Shown: in pieces, positions 21,575-32,451 of the stretch | How the letters are laid out: each line of letters begins with the position of its first letter | Numbering within the stretch: position 1 is the first letter of the stretch | Assembly: GCA_027186245.1 (NCBI GenBank) | Contig: CP114498.1 | Location: forward strand, 7,571,501-7,635,500 | Direction: 5' to 3' | From: Coriaria nepalensis | Lineage: Eukaryota > Streptophyta > Magnoliopsida > Cucurbitales > Coriariaceae | DNA: 64,000 bases | The notes under the pieces: model-generated | The model's input: the letters and a program-made list of their open reading frames with translations, nothing else | Told to the model about the DNA's origin: nothing | Databases searched by the model: none | Made by a program: the position numbers and the translations under genes

Positions 21575-24500
21575 CTATGAAGACCCGCTTAGAACTTTCA
21601 TGCCAAACCCACGTTTCACCTTCTCAACTCTGTTTCAAAAATTCATTCAGTAATTCTTGTTTAGTTTCGGAGGGGCCCACTTTGTTTGTAACACAGATAA
21701 AAGAAAGTTTAGAGAAACAAACAGGAATAGTTCTAACTTCTAATGTAGACAAAAGAAATGACAATTTTCTTTCTCAAAGTAATCGTCGGGTAGTAAAACA
21801 TGATACTTAAAAACTGGTTTTGGTACTTACGTTGGAGCAAGTTTTCCAAGGCTATCAAGTTCTTCACCAGTATCTTCATCTAAGACTTTTCCGGAGATCT
21901 CGACGATGTAAGATTTGTCTCTTAAAATGGGAAGTCCCCTACTGGCAAGCAAATCAAGATCCTTTTGGTGAAGCTCTCTTCCATTTACAAAAACGCCTGT
22001 ATTGCCCCCAGCACAGTTCTTTGGTATATGGTGGTTAAACTCTTCAATACACGGCTGCATGGATAAAAAGATAGACAATGAATATAAATATAGGGGGGAA
22101 CGAATAAAAACCAACAATGAAGGGATAATGAATAATCTGTGCATTATAATAAGATGATGGTCTTACCGGAATTATGCCAAGACAAGGGCCGCCCATAACT
22201 CCCCAGAATCCAGCTCGAAAATCATACCTGAAATAGTTAGTAGAATATAAGTATGAAAAGTTAGTAAACAATTTAATGACGATGTTACTTGATCCTTTCT
22301 AGTTTCTCCATTACATGAACTAAATATGCACAAATTTTAAACAGTCAATTAGGATGCAAATCAAGTATTACATCAAAACTTCCGTTTACCAAAACCCACT
22401 TTACAAAAATTTGGTTTGCAAAGTGTTGATCCAAATTCAGTCATAGAAAGTTTAAGGGAATTTAATGTGCATAATTACCAGTATTTTCCAGGATGTATGG
22501 GTCCAGCCATCTTTTCCGCCTTCTTAACCGCACGATCAGGTATGATTTTCCCATTGATCGAAACATTACCCTTCCCTCGCTCATCAGATTGATTTGATCC
22601 AAAACTCTTCTTGATTATGTTTGCCAAAAATGATTCACCTCCTTTACTAACCTTTGGCTGATTATCTTCTCTGCTAATATCCACATTTTCTTGAGTCACC
22701 CCAGCATTAGTGTACTCATTAAACGATACATCCATCTCAGTTGCTAATGTCACATCTTGTAGAGAATTCTGCCTTGAGGTGACCTTGTTCAGTTTCGCCT
22801 TTCCTTGATCTGATCTACTACTTCTGTTCCCCTTAGAAAACCGATTCACATTGTGATTATTAGATGAGTAGTCAAAGTAGACTTGAAGAGGTGAACCAGG
22901 AGGAGGTGGTGAAAGAGTGTCTTTGATTGGTTGGTGAAGATTATTAATCACTTCCCTTGAAGCAATTAAACCATCTTCTGGGCTATGTTCATCCTCAGAG
23001 ATACTAGGAGATGACGAATGCAAGTTTTGCATCTCATGAGGTTTCAAACCTTGGCCTGCAGAATCTCTATCCACTGACTGAAAAACATATCCAGAATTAT
23101 CATAATCATCAGAAGAGAAATTATCGCTACTATAGTTTATATGACCATAGGGGCTATCTCCGACCTTCTTGTGAATCTTTTCACTTTCCATGTGATCAGG
23201 AAGAACAAGTTTCTTGTCAACAAAAGCCAAGTCAATAACTGCAGAACAGGCCCCACAATGAATTTTCTGTTCATTCTTTGCTATATTATGCCCTACTTTT
23301 TTGGGCAGTTTAAGCAATTCAAAGCAATTATAACAAGTGAAAAATGGAGCACCACCTGCAATGGGTTGGCAAAGACGGCCTTTACTAGATAATACCATCC
23401 TTCTAGGACGGCTTACGGCAAAATCACCGATTTCAGAGTTGAGATCACTTGGCCATCTAGAGTAGGACCTTTGCTTGGGAAAACTCAATGGAGGAATATC
23501 AGTTCTGCTCTTGCTATTAATACCTGCCCCACATAGAACAGAGTTGTCTGGACGATACAACATGGGATTGTTTTGAACATCATGGAAACCCCTATTGTAG
23601 TAAAAAGCTGGTGGGAGTGGTGAAACGCCTTGACTTTTTTCATGGCAATGGAAACAAGAGCATAAAGGTTGGTGAAAGTTTGCATTTGGGTGGTACCGGG
23701 TAAATGGATCGGGATTCATTTTGATACACTGGCCAGAATGGTAAGGATGAGATTGGGGAAAAGGGTATGGAGGTCTAGTTAATCTGTGGGAGCCAAGAGG
23801 CTCACTGGATCCAGAAAACCAATTTGGATTATTATGCATTGAAGAGTAATATCCATGCATAGCCATGTCATTCCCATTGGTCTGAGGAAATGAGTCGGGA
23901 CAAAAGTTGGAGGGGCCCGGAACATGTTTCTCGGGCCCATAGAACGGCATTTGTGCCCGATTTGAAAGCAACGAATCATCCGGATACCAAGAGCTGGAAT
24001 GGCTGTAAGGATTTGGCATGTTCATTTTATCATTAAGAGGAACTTTTTCTTCCATTTTGTCAACCATATTACAAGACCGGCTAAGTTGGTCCCTTAGTTC
24101 ATCTAGCTTTCTCAATAGCTCGGCTTTCTCCTCTTGCTCAGAATACTTAGGTTTATTCACCCCATCTACATGATTAAGATCTCTTGAAAGTTTTCCGAAG
24201 CCAGAAAAATTATCTGATAGGAAATTTGAAGGGCCTTCTTCTAGGTAGCTTGACGTTGAAAACCTCATGCCTTCAGAGTTATTCCTAGGATTCTGCTTAA
24301 GCCCCTCGGCCCCACCTCTCTCTCCATTTGGCCAATCTAGTTTCCTTTCCGAGCCTCGGAAACCACTTGTAGGCCCAATTTGGCAGCTCAAGTCTCCATT
24401 TTGGCCTTCAATTGGATTACTCAAATCATCTTTCTTCATATTTATGTTTAGACCATTCTCAAGAAGCCTCTTATTAGGTTTATATTCACCTGTCTCAGCG

Positions 24501-25101
24501 TTCTTCACATCATCCTTCTCTAAACCTCTTGGACCAGAACTGATCAGAGGGCCGGGATTTGATTTCGTACCTGGATCAGAGGCATCACTGGAATTGACAC
24601 CTCTCTCCATTAAATTCCCAGATTTAGAAGAAACCTGTCTGGCCTTTTCTTCATCTGACTTCTCTGATAATGCATCTTCCTCCTGATTTTTCTCTTTTGC
24701 TGTAAAATAAACAGTGCGATACAAAACTGAGCAAAATAATAAAACATGATGTTCTATTGAATTTGAAATTTGCCTCAATCTCATTATCACACTATGTAAA
24801 AATTTAACATCATGATTTATGAATATGAACTCAAAATTCCTCAGTACTCCAGCGTTTTCCTTGGATTTCTCACCAGCCAAAAGGCTCCAAACACTGTTAA
24901 TGCGAAGAAAGAGCAGCCATAACAGTGTGTGAACAGTGAAATGAACAAAAGAAAATCACAAAGAAACAAAAGAAGAATAAATTCACCTCGAAGAACAGTA
25001 CCGCAGCCACCGCATTGATAAACAGAGTAATCAACCAGCTCCGGAAGAAGATTCTCACACTTTGGGCAACGAACTAAGCGTACTTTAGCCGAGTCCGGCA
25101 T
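21575..25101 (-). CDS. EDR4-like zinc-ribbon protein (DUF3133 family)
   Basis: Five exons: 24987-25101, 22479-24699, 22167-22227, 21831-22054 and 21575-21629. All introns are GT-AG and the joined frame encodes 891 aa. The N-terminus has a CxxC pair (Cys12/Cys15) and a second pair (Cys30/Cys33) in VRCPKC...QCGGC, a small zinc ribbon. The middle is long, acidic and disordered, with a short coiled-coil stretch rich in Glu/Leu/Arg (EKAELLRKLDELRDQL). A second zinc-ribbon domain of the probable zinc-ribbon (DUF3133) type lies at about residues 482-530 (CQPIAGGAPFFTCYNC...CGACSAVI). The C-terminal exons encode the conserved YDFRAGFWGVMGGPCLGIIP and GRELHQKDLDLLASRG blocks and end GKLAPTVEKVKRGFGMKV. 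Arabidopsis EDR4 interacts with EDR1 and clathrin and restrains powdery-mildew defence. Orthology to EDR4 itself rather than a paralogue is not proven. Confidence 0.88.
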
Positions 25102-26090
25102 TGTTAATAAGAAAAGAAACTACAAGGAAGCGAGAATCAGGAAAAATCGAGGAAGTAGCATGCTATTGCTACAGTAGAAAGTAAAATAAGATGTGAAAGT
25201 AACGAGCTGAAATTCACGTAAAAAGAGAAGTTGAGGAAAAAACCTGTAGGGATCCTTAGAGACTCTCCGTTTCAGCTCAAGCTTCCCGTGCTTTTTCTCT
25301 TCAACTTTCTCAGGAAACAAACAAGGCGAGTGAGGAAGGAGAAAAATGCTTTTCCTCGGAAAACTAACAAGGTAGAACTGGAGTGACTGGGAAATTTTCC
25401 AGTGTGACTGAGAAAATCTCTGAATATCTACGCTGGCTCTGTTCTCTAGTGATTGTCCGCTTTCAGAAACCGGACAGAGAAACCGCTTTACAATGCCAGT
25501 CTGATTGAGTCCAACAAGCAACTAAAGCCACGTCTTTCTGCCCCGACCCGACCTGCGCTACTGCCCCCTTTAATCGAAACGCCCGATTTGTTTGTGGTGG
25601 AAGAAAAAGAGGAAAGCCAAACGCTAGTCGGCCACCTCTTTTTTTTTTTTTCTTTTTTTTTTAATTTTATTAAATAAAGCACTAATATTTCTCTCTTCAG
25701 CTATTATTAATTTTCAAATTTATTTAATAAATTAAATGTTAAATTACTTATATTAGTATATTACATACTATATAATATCAATGGGATGACAACACATAAA
25801 TTATATTTATTAGAATTTTAATTAATTAATTAATCAATTATTTTATTTTATTTTATATATATAATATATTCACTTAAAACATTATTTAAAATATCTCTTT
25901 AAAAAAAAAAGCTAAAAATAATACAAATATCTTTTATATTCTTTTTCTTTTTGAATTATTTTATCTTTATTCTTTAGCTTTAGAAGCCAACTAGTTTGTG
26001 TATGTCTTTTTTCTTTTGGGTCCAAATTAAATGATACAGAAAAAGAAAAAGAAAAAGCAGGGCTTTGGCTGGTCTGAAAGAGAAGAGAAA

Positions 26091-26117
26091 GAAGAAGAAG
26101 AAGAAGAAGAAGAAGAG
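26091..26117 (+). repeat. (GAA)n microsatellite
   Basis: Nine consecutive GAA units within a longer purine-only tract (about 26076-26130). Confidence 0.9.
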
Positions 26118-26897
26118 CTAAGGAAAGGAAGAGCGAGAGGGTTGGTTGTATGGATGCCTGGGCTGCCTGACAAATCTTTGAGTAATGACCAGTCCCTATC
26201 TCTCATCAAAGTCATTGTTTAGTTCGTTTGAACGGAACACATTTTTCTTCTTAACTTTATCATTCATACTTTGACAACTAATGTACAAGTGTGCACTATT
26301 AACTGCCCAACTACTGCTAATAATGTCTAGAGCTACTGGATTCAAACTTTAACTTAATTTTATAATATATAATATGATTTAATTTTTATTTAAATTTTTT
26401 AAATTTCTCTCTTAAAAATTATGTCTTGGGGTACGTACCCATATACAAAAACTTTTATAAAAAAAAAAACCTTAAAAGGGAGAATTAAATAAAAATTGTA
26501 GACTGATATGAAATTGTAATCTAAATATAAAAGTGATATTTATAATATATAATTATATTTATTCAAAATATATTATGTAATTATATATTTTTCCATCTTG
26601 ACTTATTAATTATATTTAATCTAAAAATAATATAAAATATTTTTATTTTATTTTTAAATAATAAATTATAATATTTTCAGCAACTTCTACTTACTAATAA
26701 TAGCTCGAGACTTATTTGTCAAGCACTGAGTTGTTAGGTTAACGACTCCCCCTTTCTTTTGTTCTGATTTGACATTGATTTGAATGATTCATGCTAACTG
26801 CAGTTTTTTGTTTTTGGCCAAAAGTGCTAACTGCAGTTTGTCATCCCCCCTTTTATATCATAATTAGTAAAATTGTTTTATTTTATTTTATATATTT

Positions 26898-26900
<3 letters not shown>

Positions 26901-26934
<34 letters not shown>
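26901..26934. repeat. (TA)17 microsatellite
   Basis: Uninterrupted TA dinucleotides. Similar shorter TA runs occur at about 13500-13521, 29658-29682, 32406-32427, 38795-38815, 39439-39462, 40125-40145, 40797-40811 and 52938-52961. Confidence 0.9.
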
Positions 26935-26937
<3 letters not shown>

Positions 26938-28009
26938 ACGGTACATGACCCAAATTAAAACGGAATCTAGACAAAAGTGCTGAGCTGGTATTTTTCCACG
27001 TCAATAAGTATGCTGACTCATTTTTTACTTCAAAAAAAAATATTAAATATTATGGTCACCATTGCAGCAGCTCTGTAGGAAATTGGATATGAAATTCGAT
27101 TTGATATATAAAGAGTTGTACAAATATGATCTTGAAGAGTACAAAATTTTATATATTTTGAATCAAAGTAAGAAAAATATATAATTTATATGTTCATCTT
27201 CATTATTGTTAGAACAGCTGCCATGAAAACTATATCAGTTTACAAGTTTCATCCTTTCTTTTCCACTATAATTTCATAATCTTAGTAATAAGCTTGTTAG
27301 CGATATATCTCTCATGTACTCTAATGTTTGTCACTTCGATTATCGAAAATTATAATCTTACGTGTCTGTAGTTAATTATAACAAGTATGAAAACTATCAA
27401 ATATTTTTATAATTACATCTCGTATAATTTAATCTTACCTTTAAAAGAATATAATCTTATGTATCTGTAATCATTTATATTATCATAATTAAGCTTAACT
27501 TTAAATATTCTTGTGAAATGTAATGTGTCAAACTAGTTTGTGCATATGCTCATATCCACGTCTAGGATGAAAGTACTATTCAGTCATATATCATATGCTA
27601 AAATAATAAATTCATTTACTTATACCAATTATAAGTCACATGTATTCGTAATTAACTTATAATTAATATAAACATCACACATATTATAATATTTGGAATG
27701 CAAGCTATAAAATAATTTTCTGAACAATCTTAGCTTAATCTAATCAAATGATGGACTTGAAACAAGTATGGTTTCATCAATCAATACACATATATATATT
27801 ATGTATGTACTATCTCATAGTTTTTAAACATGGTATATATGTGAAACATGATACATGTATATTTAGCAACTTAAATCATATACATCTAATGTATTAATAT
27901 GTGCATCTTTTAATGCATTATAATGTAATGTTCATGAAAACCCAAATAAGTTTTAGATTTAATTATTTTAGATTATTGATTATCTAATCTAATTACGTTC
28001 ATTGAGTAT

Positions 28010-29745
28010 TTAGTTATATAGAAAAGTGTCAATTTTATTAATATCATAAAATTATACATATTACATATTTTTAGGATACTATGCTCAACAAGCATATCCA
28101 ACTTGGTATGTTCTTAACAATAGTATAATCATTAGTTACTGATTGTAGTGATATCATCGCTTGGCTTGTATCATCTAAAGCCTGATATGTTCCCCTTAAG
28201 GCTCGGTTCATCTTAAGAAATTCATCTAAATTATCATTTAAAGTCTTAGGCATGTCCATTTTCATGTTGAATAATGTATCTTTTAAGTATGCTAAATTAG
28301 GTGCAGATTATATAATATAGATTTAATCCAACTTATCCCATAAACACAAAAGTGTCTCCGGCCCTGATCTACCTTCTGGATGATAGTGTCCCCCAAATTC
28401 ATCATAAGAAGGTTGTAGGCCTCTTGGTCTATCTCCACTTTTCCTTGCAACAGTCGTTGCTGCCCACTTTGTATCATCCTCCTCTAAAGTATTAGGACTT
28501 TATTATGAAAGAGTAAAGTTCTCATTTTCTTCTTCCAAGTGTCGTAGTCAATCTTTCCATCAAAATATGATATCTTTGTGCAAGTAGTCATGTTTCTCAA
28601 ACAACCAGTAAACTCACAAACATAATAAAGTAAGAAGAACAATATGTAAAAAAAAAGTTTTTGAACTAGATGGAGTGCTAGGATGCTTTGGTAAGAAATC
28701 TACTAACTCTCTTGATTTCTATAAAGTCTGTATTAGGTAGATAATATAGGTTAAGTTTTCATTAAAGAGTTCATTTAGCTATGAATTATTTAGAATACTT
28801 GTATGTTGATTTATGGGGGTCTAAAAGAGTACAATCTCATAATAGTAGTAGAGATCTCTTAATAGAGTAAATACTCCATTAGGTTCTAAGTTTCCCAAAA
28901 GTTAACATGTTGCTTTGATCTAATTACATGTTAACCTGGTCAAAAGTTTTCTTAATCTGATTAAGAAAACAATAGGTTAAAATCATCATATGGTCAGTCA
29001 CATCATGAGTCATTAGCCCATGTATTTTAATCAACATGTTGATTAATTTGGATTAAGAAAATTCAATTAATAAATTAGCTTATTAACTTTTTAATTTCCC
29101 CATTAACCCTTTAATATTCAATTAACAAATTTGATTTTTTTATTATAAATAAATAAAAGTTACAATGTAATTTATTAATTTTTAATTAAATCAATGTCAC
29201 ATTTAATTATGATAGCAGGAGCTGCATAATATTAGATTTAACAAATCAATAATCATCATTTTGCCATTATTGTCAAACTATAAATCCAATTACAATTTTA
29301 TCCTTAAAATTGAAATGGTATATTTTCCATTTCCTTCAATAAATCTAAAGTGAGTAACTATCAGATCTTAAGTCGTGACCGATTAAGTTTTATATCACAT
29401 CAATAGAAAGATTTCATAATACTTTATTTAATTTACCATTAAAATTTATCTCATAATTAAATAATATAAATATTCAAGTCAAGATTAATTTCTTGCAAAG
29501 TTTTAAGATTACTTGAAATATGAGAAGTTATTATCTTCCAAAAGAACTTTATCTTGATTTGTGTCACGACTTAAACTTAACATGACCGGCACATAATCAT
29601 ATAAATCAATCTCTGACCACATAAACCTTCAAGTATAAACCTATAAACTTAACAATAAATATATATATATATATATATATATTTATTTATTTATTTATTT
29701 ACCAGGATATCTATATATAATAAAAATCAGACTAAATAACATGTT
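28010..29745 (-). mobile_element. Copia-type retrotransposon relic (gag plus LTR side), longer copy
   Basis: The minus strand from about 28590 down to 28060 reads as a frameshifted copia Gag (UBN2 type). The start has YFDGKIDYDTWKKKMRTLL. The middle has QEAYNLLMMNLGDTIIQKV. After a frameshift near 28340 there is an LWDKLD-like segment, and then NMKMDMPKTLNDNLDEFL and LQSVTNDYTIVKN. The order and spacing match copia Gag. 28600-29745 is the leader/LTR side, shared with 12775-13545. There is no pol gene on the 5' side of this window segment. A TA plus TTTA microsatellite occurs at 29658-29701. The element is dead. Confidence 0.75.
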
Positions 29746-29749
29746 TCAT

Positions 29750-30204
29750 CTGCCTCCCAACCAATTCTCCAATCAACATCACTACGATCATGAGCTAACC
29801 AATCAATTAGAACCTTAATGTCCCCCTTCAATAATAGCTTTCCTATAGCCCAACCTGGACAGTAATTTTAAGGATTACAAAGGAGCACAAGCCTCAGCTT
29901 CTAGTGCCGATTCCATATACCCCACTTTGCCCAACCCATTCAGTAATCTCCCACCCTCATCCCTAATCACCACCCCAATCCCAGCTTTCCCATCCTCCGC
30001 GCTGAAGGAGCCATCAAAATTTGCCTTAATCCACCCAACCGGCAGAGCACTCCAACCCGGAAAACCAGTGTTCTCATACGGTTCCAACTCTTCCATTTTT
30101 AGCTTCCAACACTTGCTAAGAGCCTCGAAACCAGCATCAACCTCATTCCCTTGGTACACAAACTCACAGCTGCCCTTCCAGATGTACCCACACAAAAACG
30201 TCAT
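29750..30204 (-). pseudogene. Retrotransposon-derived RNase H-like fragment
   Basis: The minus-strand open frame 29875-30204 contains the plant RNase H-like (RVT_3) signature. It reads LPVGWIKANFDGSF, with the first catalytic Asp of the DGS motif, then GIGVVIRDEGG and later ALEAEA with a conserved Glu. A stop follows at 29875, but homology continues in another frame to about 29750 (KGDIKVLIDWLAHDRSDVDWRIGWE). This domain forms the 3' end of plant non-LTR retrotransposons and many domesticated fragments. Here the stop and the absence of an upstream reverse transcriptase point to a relic. It abuts the copia relic, so one may have inserted into the other. Confidence 0.7.
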
Positions 30205-30563
30205 CCAAGAATTTTGTGTTGGTTCATTTAAGTTATTTCTACCGATAATAGTATAGCCTAAAACCGAAAAATATCTTATACATGATCATTTTATCCCGAA
30301 TTAACTGGAATGGGTATTCATTATAATACAAATTTCTTTGAATATATGTATTATAATTTAGACTAAATAATGAAGGGATATCTTTATTTCCCCTGTAAAA
30401 ATAACATGTCACACAAACAAAACAAAATGACGACATGCAGACTGCAGTACGCCAGTACATGACTGCGTCAACTGACAGCAGGTTCTAAAATGTGTCTCAA
30501 ACCCTCAAGACAATGAAACGACACGTCGAAAAACATAATGATCAAAAAATGAAACATGGTTTA

Positions 30564-30980
30564 TCATTTCCTCGAAGAAACAATCCTACGGAGAAATGCA
30601 GAGAACCTCCTTCTCATTTTCTTCAACTTCTTCTTCCTCTCTTCAATCACTCTCTTGATCTTCCACACCTTCTTCCACCACTTGAACCGATCACCGGAAA
30701 CCACGTCCGACTCCATAAAATATTCCAGCGGGTCTGATGTAGCTGTGATCAGAGACACCTGACCGATAACGAACGGCAGTGATTGACCAAGATATGCCGG
30801 AAGTGGGACTGCCAGTAGATGCCGTTCGATAACATGAGTAAGCGAGACCAATTCGTACGAATCGTACAGTGGGCTCCCGCAATCCCATATACTCAACCTT
30901 TTGATCATGTTACTGTCATCACGATCATGATCATCATCTATTCCTTCTTCTTCTTTAATTTTTATTGATTCATTCATCAT
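30564..30980 (-). CDS. Uncharacterised 138-aa plant protein
   Basis: A single-exon ORF with ATG at 30978-30980. The acidic N-terminus (residues 1-27) precedes a conserved-looking core (IWDCGSPLYDSYELVSLTHVIERHLL) and a strongly basic C-terminus with KWWKKVWKIK and RKKKLKKMRRR, which could serve as a nuclear or nucleic-acid-binding tail. I remember the CGSPLYDSYELVSL core from unnamed plant proteins of about this size, but know no function. There is no signal peptide or membrane segment. Alternating acidic and basic ends and normal codon composition argue that it is real. Neighbours give no hint: a dead RNase H fragment lies on one side and JAR1 on the other. Confidence 0.65.
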   Translation of the reverse strand: MMNESIKIKEEEGIDDDHDRDDSNMIKRLSIWDCGSPLYDSYELVSLTHVIERHLLAVPLPAYLGQSLPFVIGQVSLITATSDPLEYFMESDVVSGDRFKWWKKVWKIKRVIEERKKKLKKMRRRFSAFLRRIVSSRK

Positions 30981-32451
30981 CTCATGAATACATTTGATCT
31001 ACAGAGGGTGGCTTTATAAGTAACAAGTGGTTTTATAATAAGTAGTAGAGACAAGTTAACATGCATTTTGACTGCATGATCTAGAGACACAGATTCTTGG
31101 GAGTTTCTTGGTCGTGAAAAAGACAGATCTGTTTATGTTTTCTTTTTTTAATTATTAAGTACAGAATCTGATTAGCTGTGCATTTAATTTTAATTACATC
31201 TTTGCTGTAAAAGAATATGTGTGAACTATGGAATTATAATTATTATAATTTTTTGATAGAAATTAAGTAGTTAAGAAGAAAACTATTTTTGAGATGGCTA
31301 ATAATAACAATGTACTTGAAGACCTACATAAATGTCGACAGCTAACTCGAACTAGGTTTTTTTTTTCCATCCTTTTTCTCTCTTTAGAAAAGACTCTAAA
31401 CGCAAATCCTTTACTTGGATCCTTTGCTCTCAAGCAAGGATTTAGGTAATTTTTTATCTCCTTTTAAAATTTCTACTTCTTTATTGAAATTTTTTTCAGC
31501 TTTTTGCTGAATCTTTTTGTCTTCGATAATGGCTATTTGCTTTTCTCTAACTATTATTTAAAGATTTTTTGTTTAAAAAATAACTATTGATATTTTGGGT
31601 ATTCTCAATCTCGAAGCAGCAGAGTGATTTACTCCAATATATTTCGAAGAAGATGAAGAATCATACATTCATATTATTTTGGATTGTAATTTTACTAAAT
31701 TTTTTTCTTAAGATAGTATTTGTTTTGGATTTTGGGAGTTTTATTCCTAAGGGAATAATTTGTTGGATTCGATAGTTTTTTAAGGGGTTCATTATGCAAA
31801 CTTAGAGTATTTTATATTATTATCTTAAGCAAATATCAAGATTCACAAAAATATATATACTTCTCATTCGTTTTGAAATTATTTATGTAATATATATTTA
31901 TAATTGCTCATCTAATCTATAATTTTATTTGTATTAAATAAAATCTTCTTTAAAAAAAAAAAACCCGAATTAGATATAAATAAATAAAATATAAATAAAA
32001 CCTTAAATTTTCCATTTCCAACAAGGTGAAGCTACACATTAGAAGAAGGGTCCTTAAGCTCTAAGCCCCACCTGTCCTTCCATTTTGCACAAATAGTCAA
32101 ATACATACATATAATAATAATGATAATTACATTTTAGACTCCTAAAGTGAGCAAGGTATATTTTATGCTCATTCAATTACCTACTACATTTAATTATTCA
32201 TAAATGTGGACATGTTATCAATTAATTATTATAACTCATTCAAAAGTGTCTCTCATTGAATGTTAAGTGTAGCTTATAAACCTAACTTTGTATTTCATAT
32301 GTTTAAAATACAAAGTAAACCCATTTCAACATCATCTTCTAGATCACCACACAAGAAATGATTCAAACTATGATGCATCTCTTATGCTAACATTTTTCTT
32401 CTTTCATATATATATATATATATATACAATAAAATATAGTACTTATTGAAT
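30981..32451. other. Intergenic DNA, promoter side of the 138-aa gene and 3' flank of JAR1
   Basis: AT-rich with a TA microsatellite at 32406-32427. No supported gene. A TTATAAAG-like element on the minus strand near 31011-31018 lies only about 35 bp from the 138-aa ATG, which is too close for a normal leader, so I do not assign it as that gene's TATA box. Confidence 0.45.

Larger units (their letters stand above)
25102..28009. other. Intergenic: EDR4-like promoter, then AT-rich DNA
   Basis: 25102-25480 is the probable leader and promoter of the EDR4-like gene; no convincing TATA box was found. Homopolymer T runs lie at 25639-25664. A purine tract with (GAA)9 is at 26091-26117. A (TA)17 microsatellite is at 26901-26934. 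The rest is AT-rich with no supported gene; small ORFs on the GAA tract are low-complexity. Confidence 0.55.

Noticed and set aside
21531..21629. Frameshift in the last EDR4-like exon
   Set aside because: Another minus-strand frame (VFIVNIDALLRLF) looked protein-like, but the spliced frame ending VEKVKRGFGMKV agrees in phase and fits the family's C-terminus as I recall it, so no defect needs to be invoked.
24267..24686. Plus-strand ORF of 139 codons
   Set aside because: Antisense shadow of the large EDR4-like exon, with serine/proline/leucine bias from the opposite strand.
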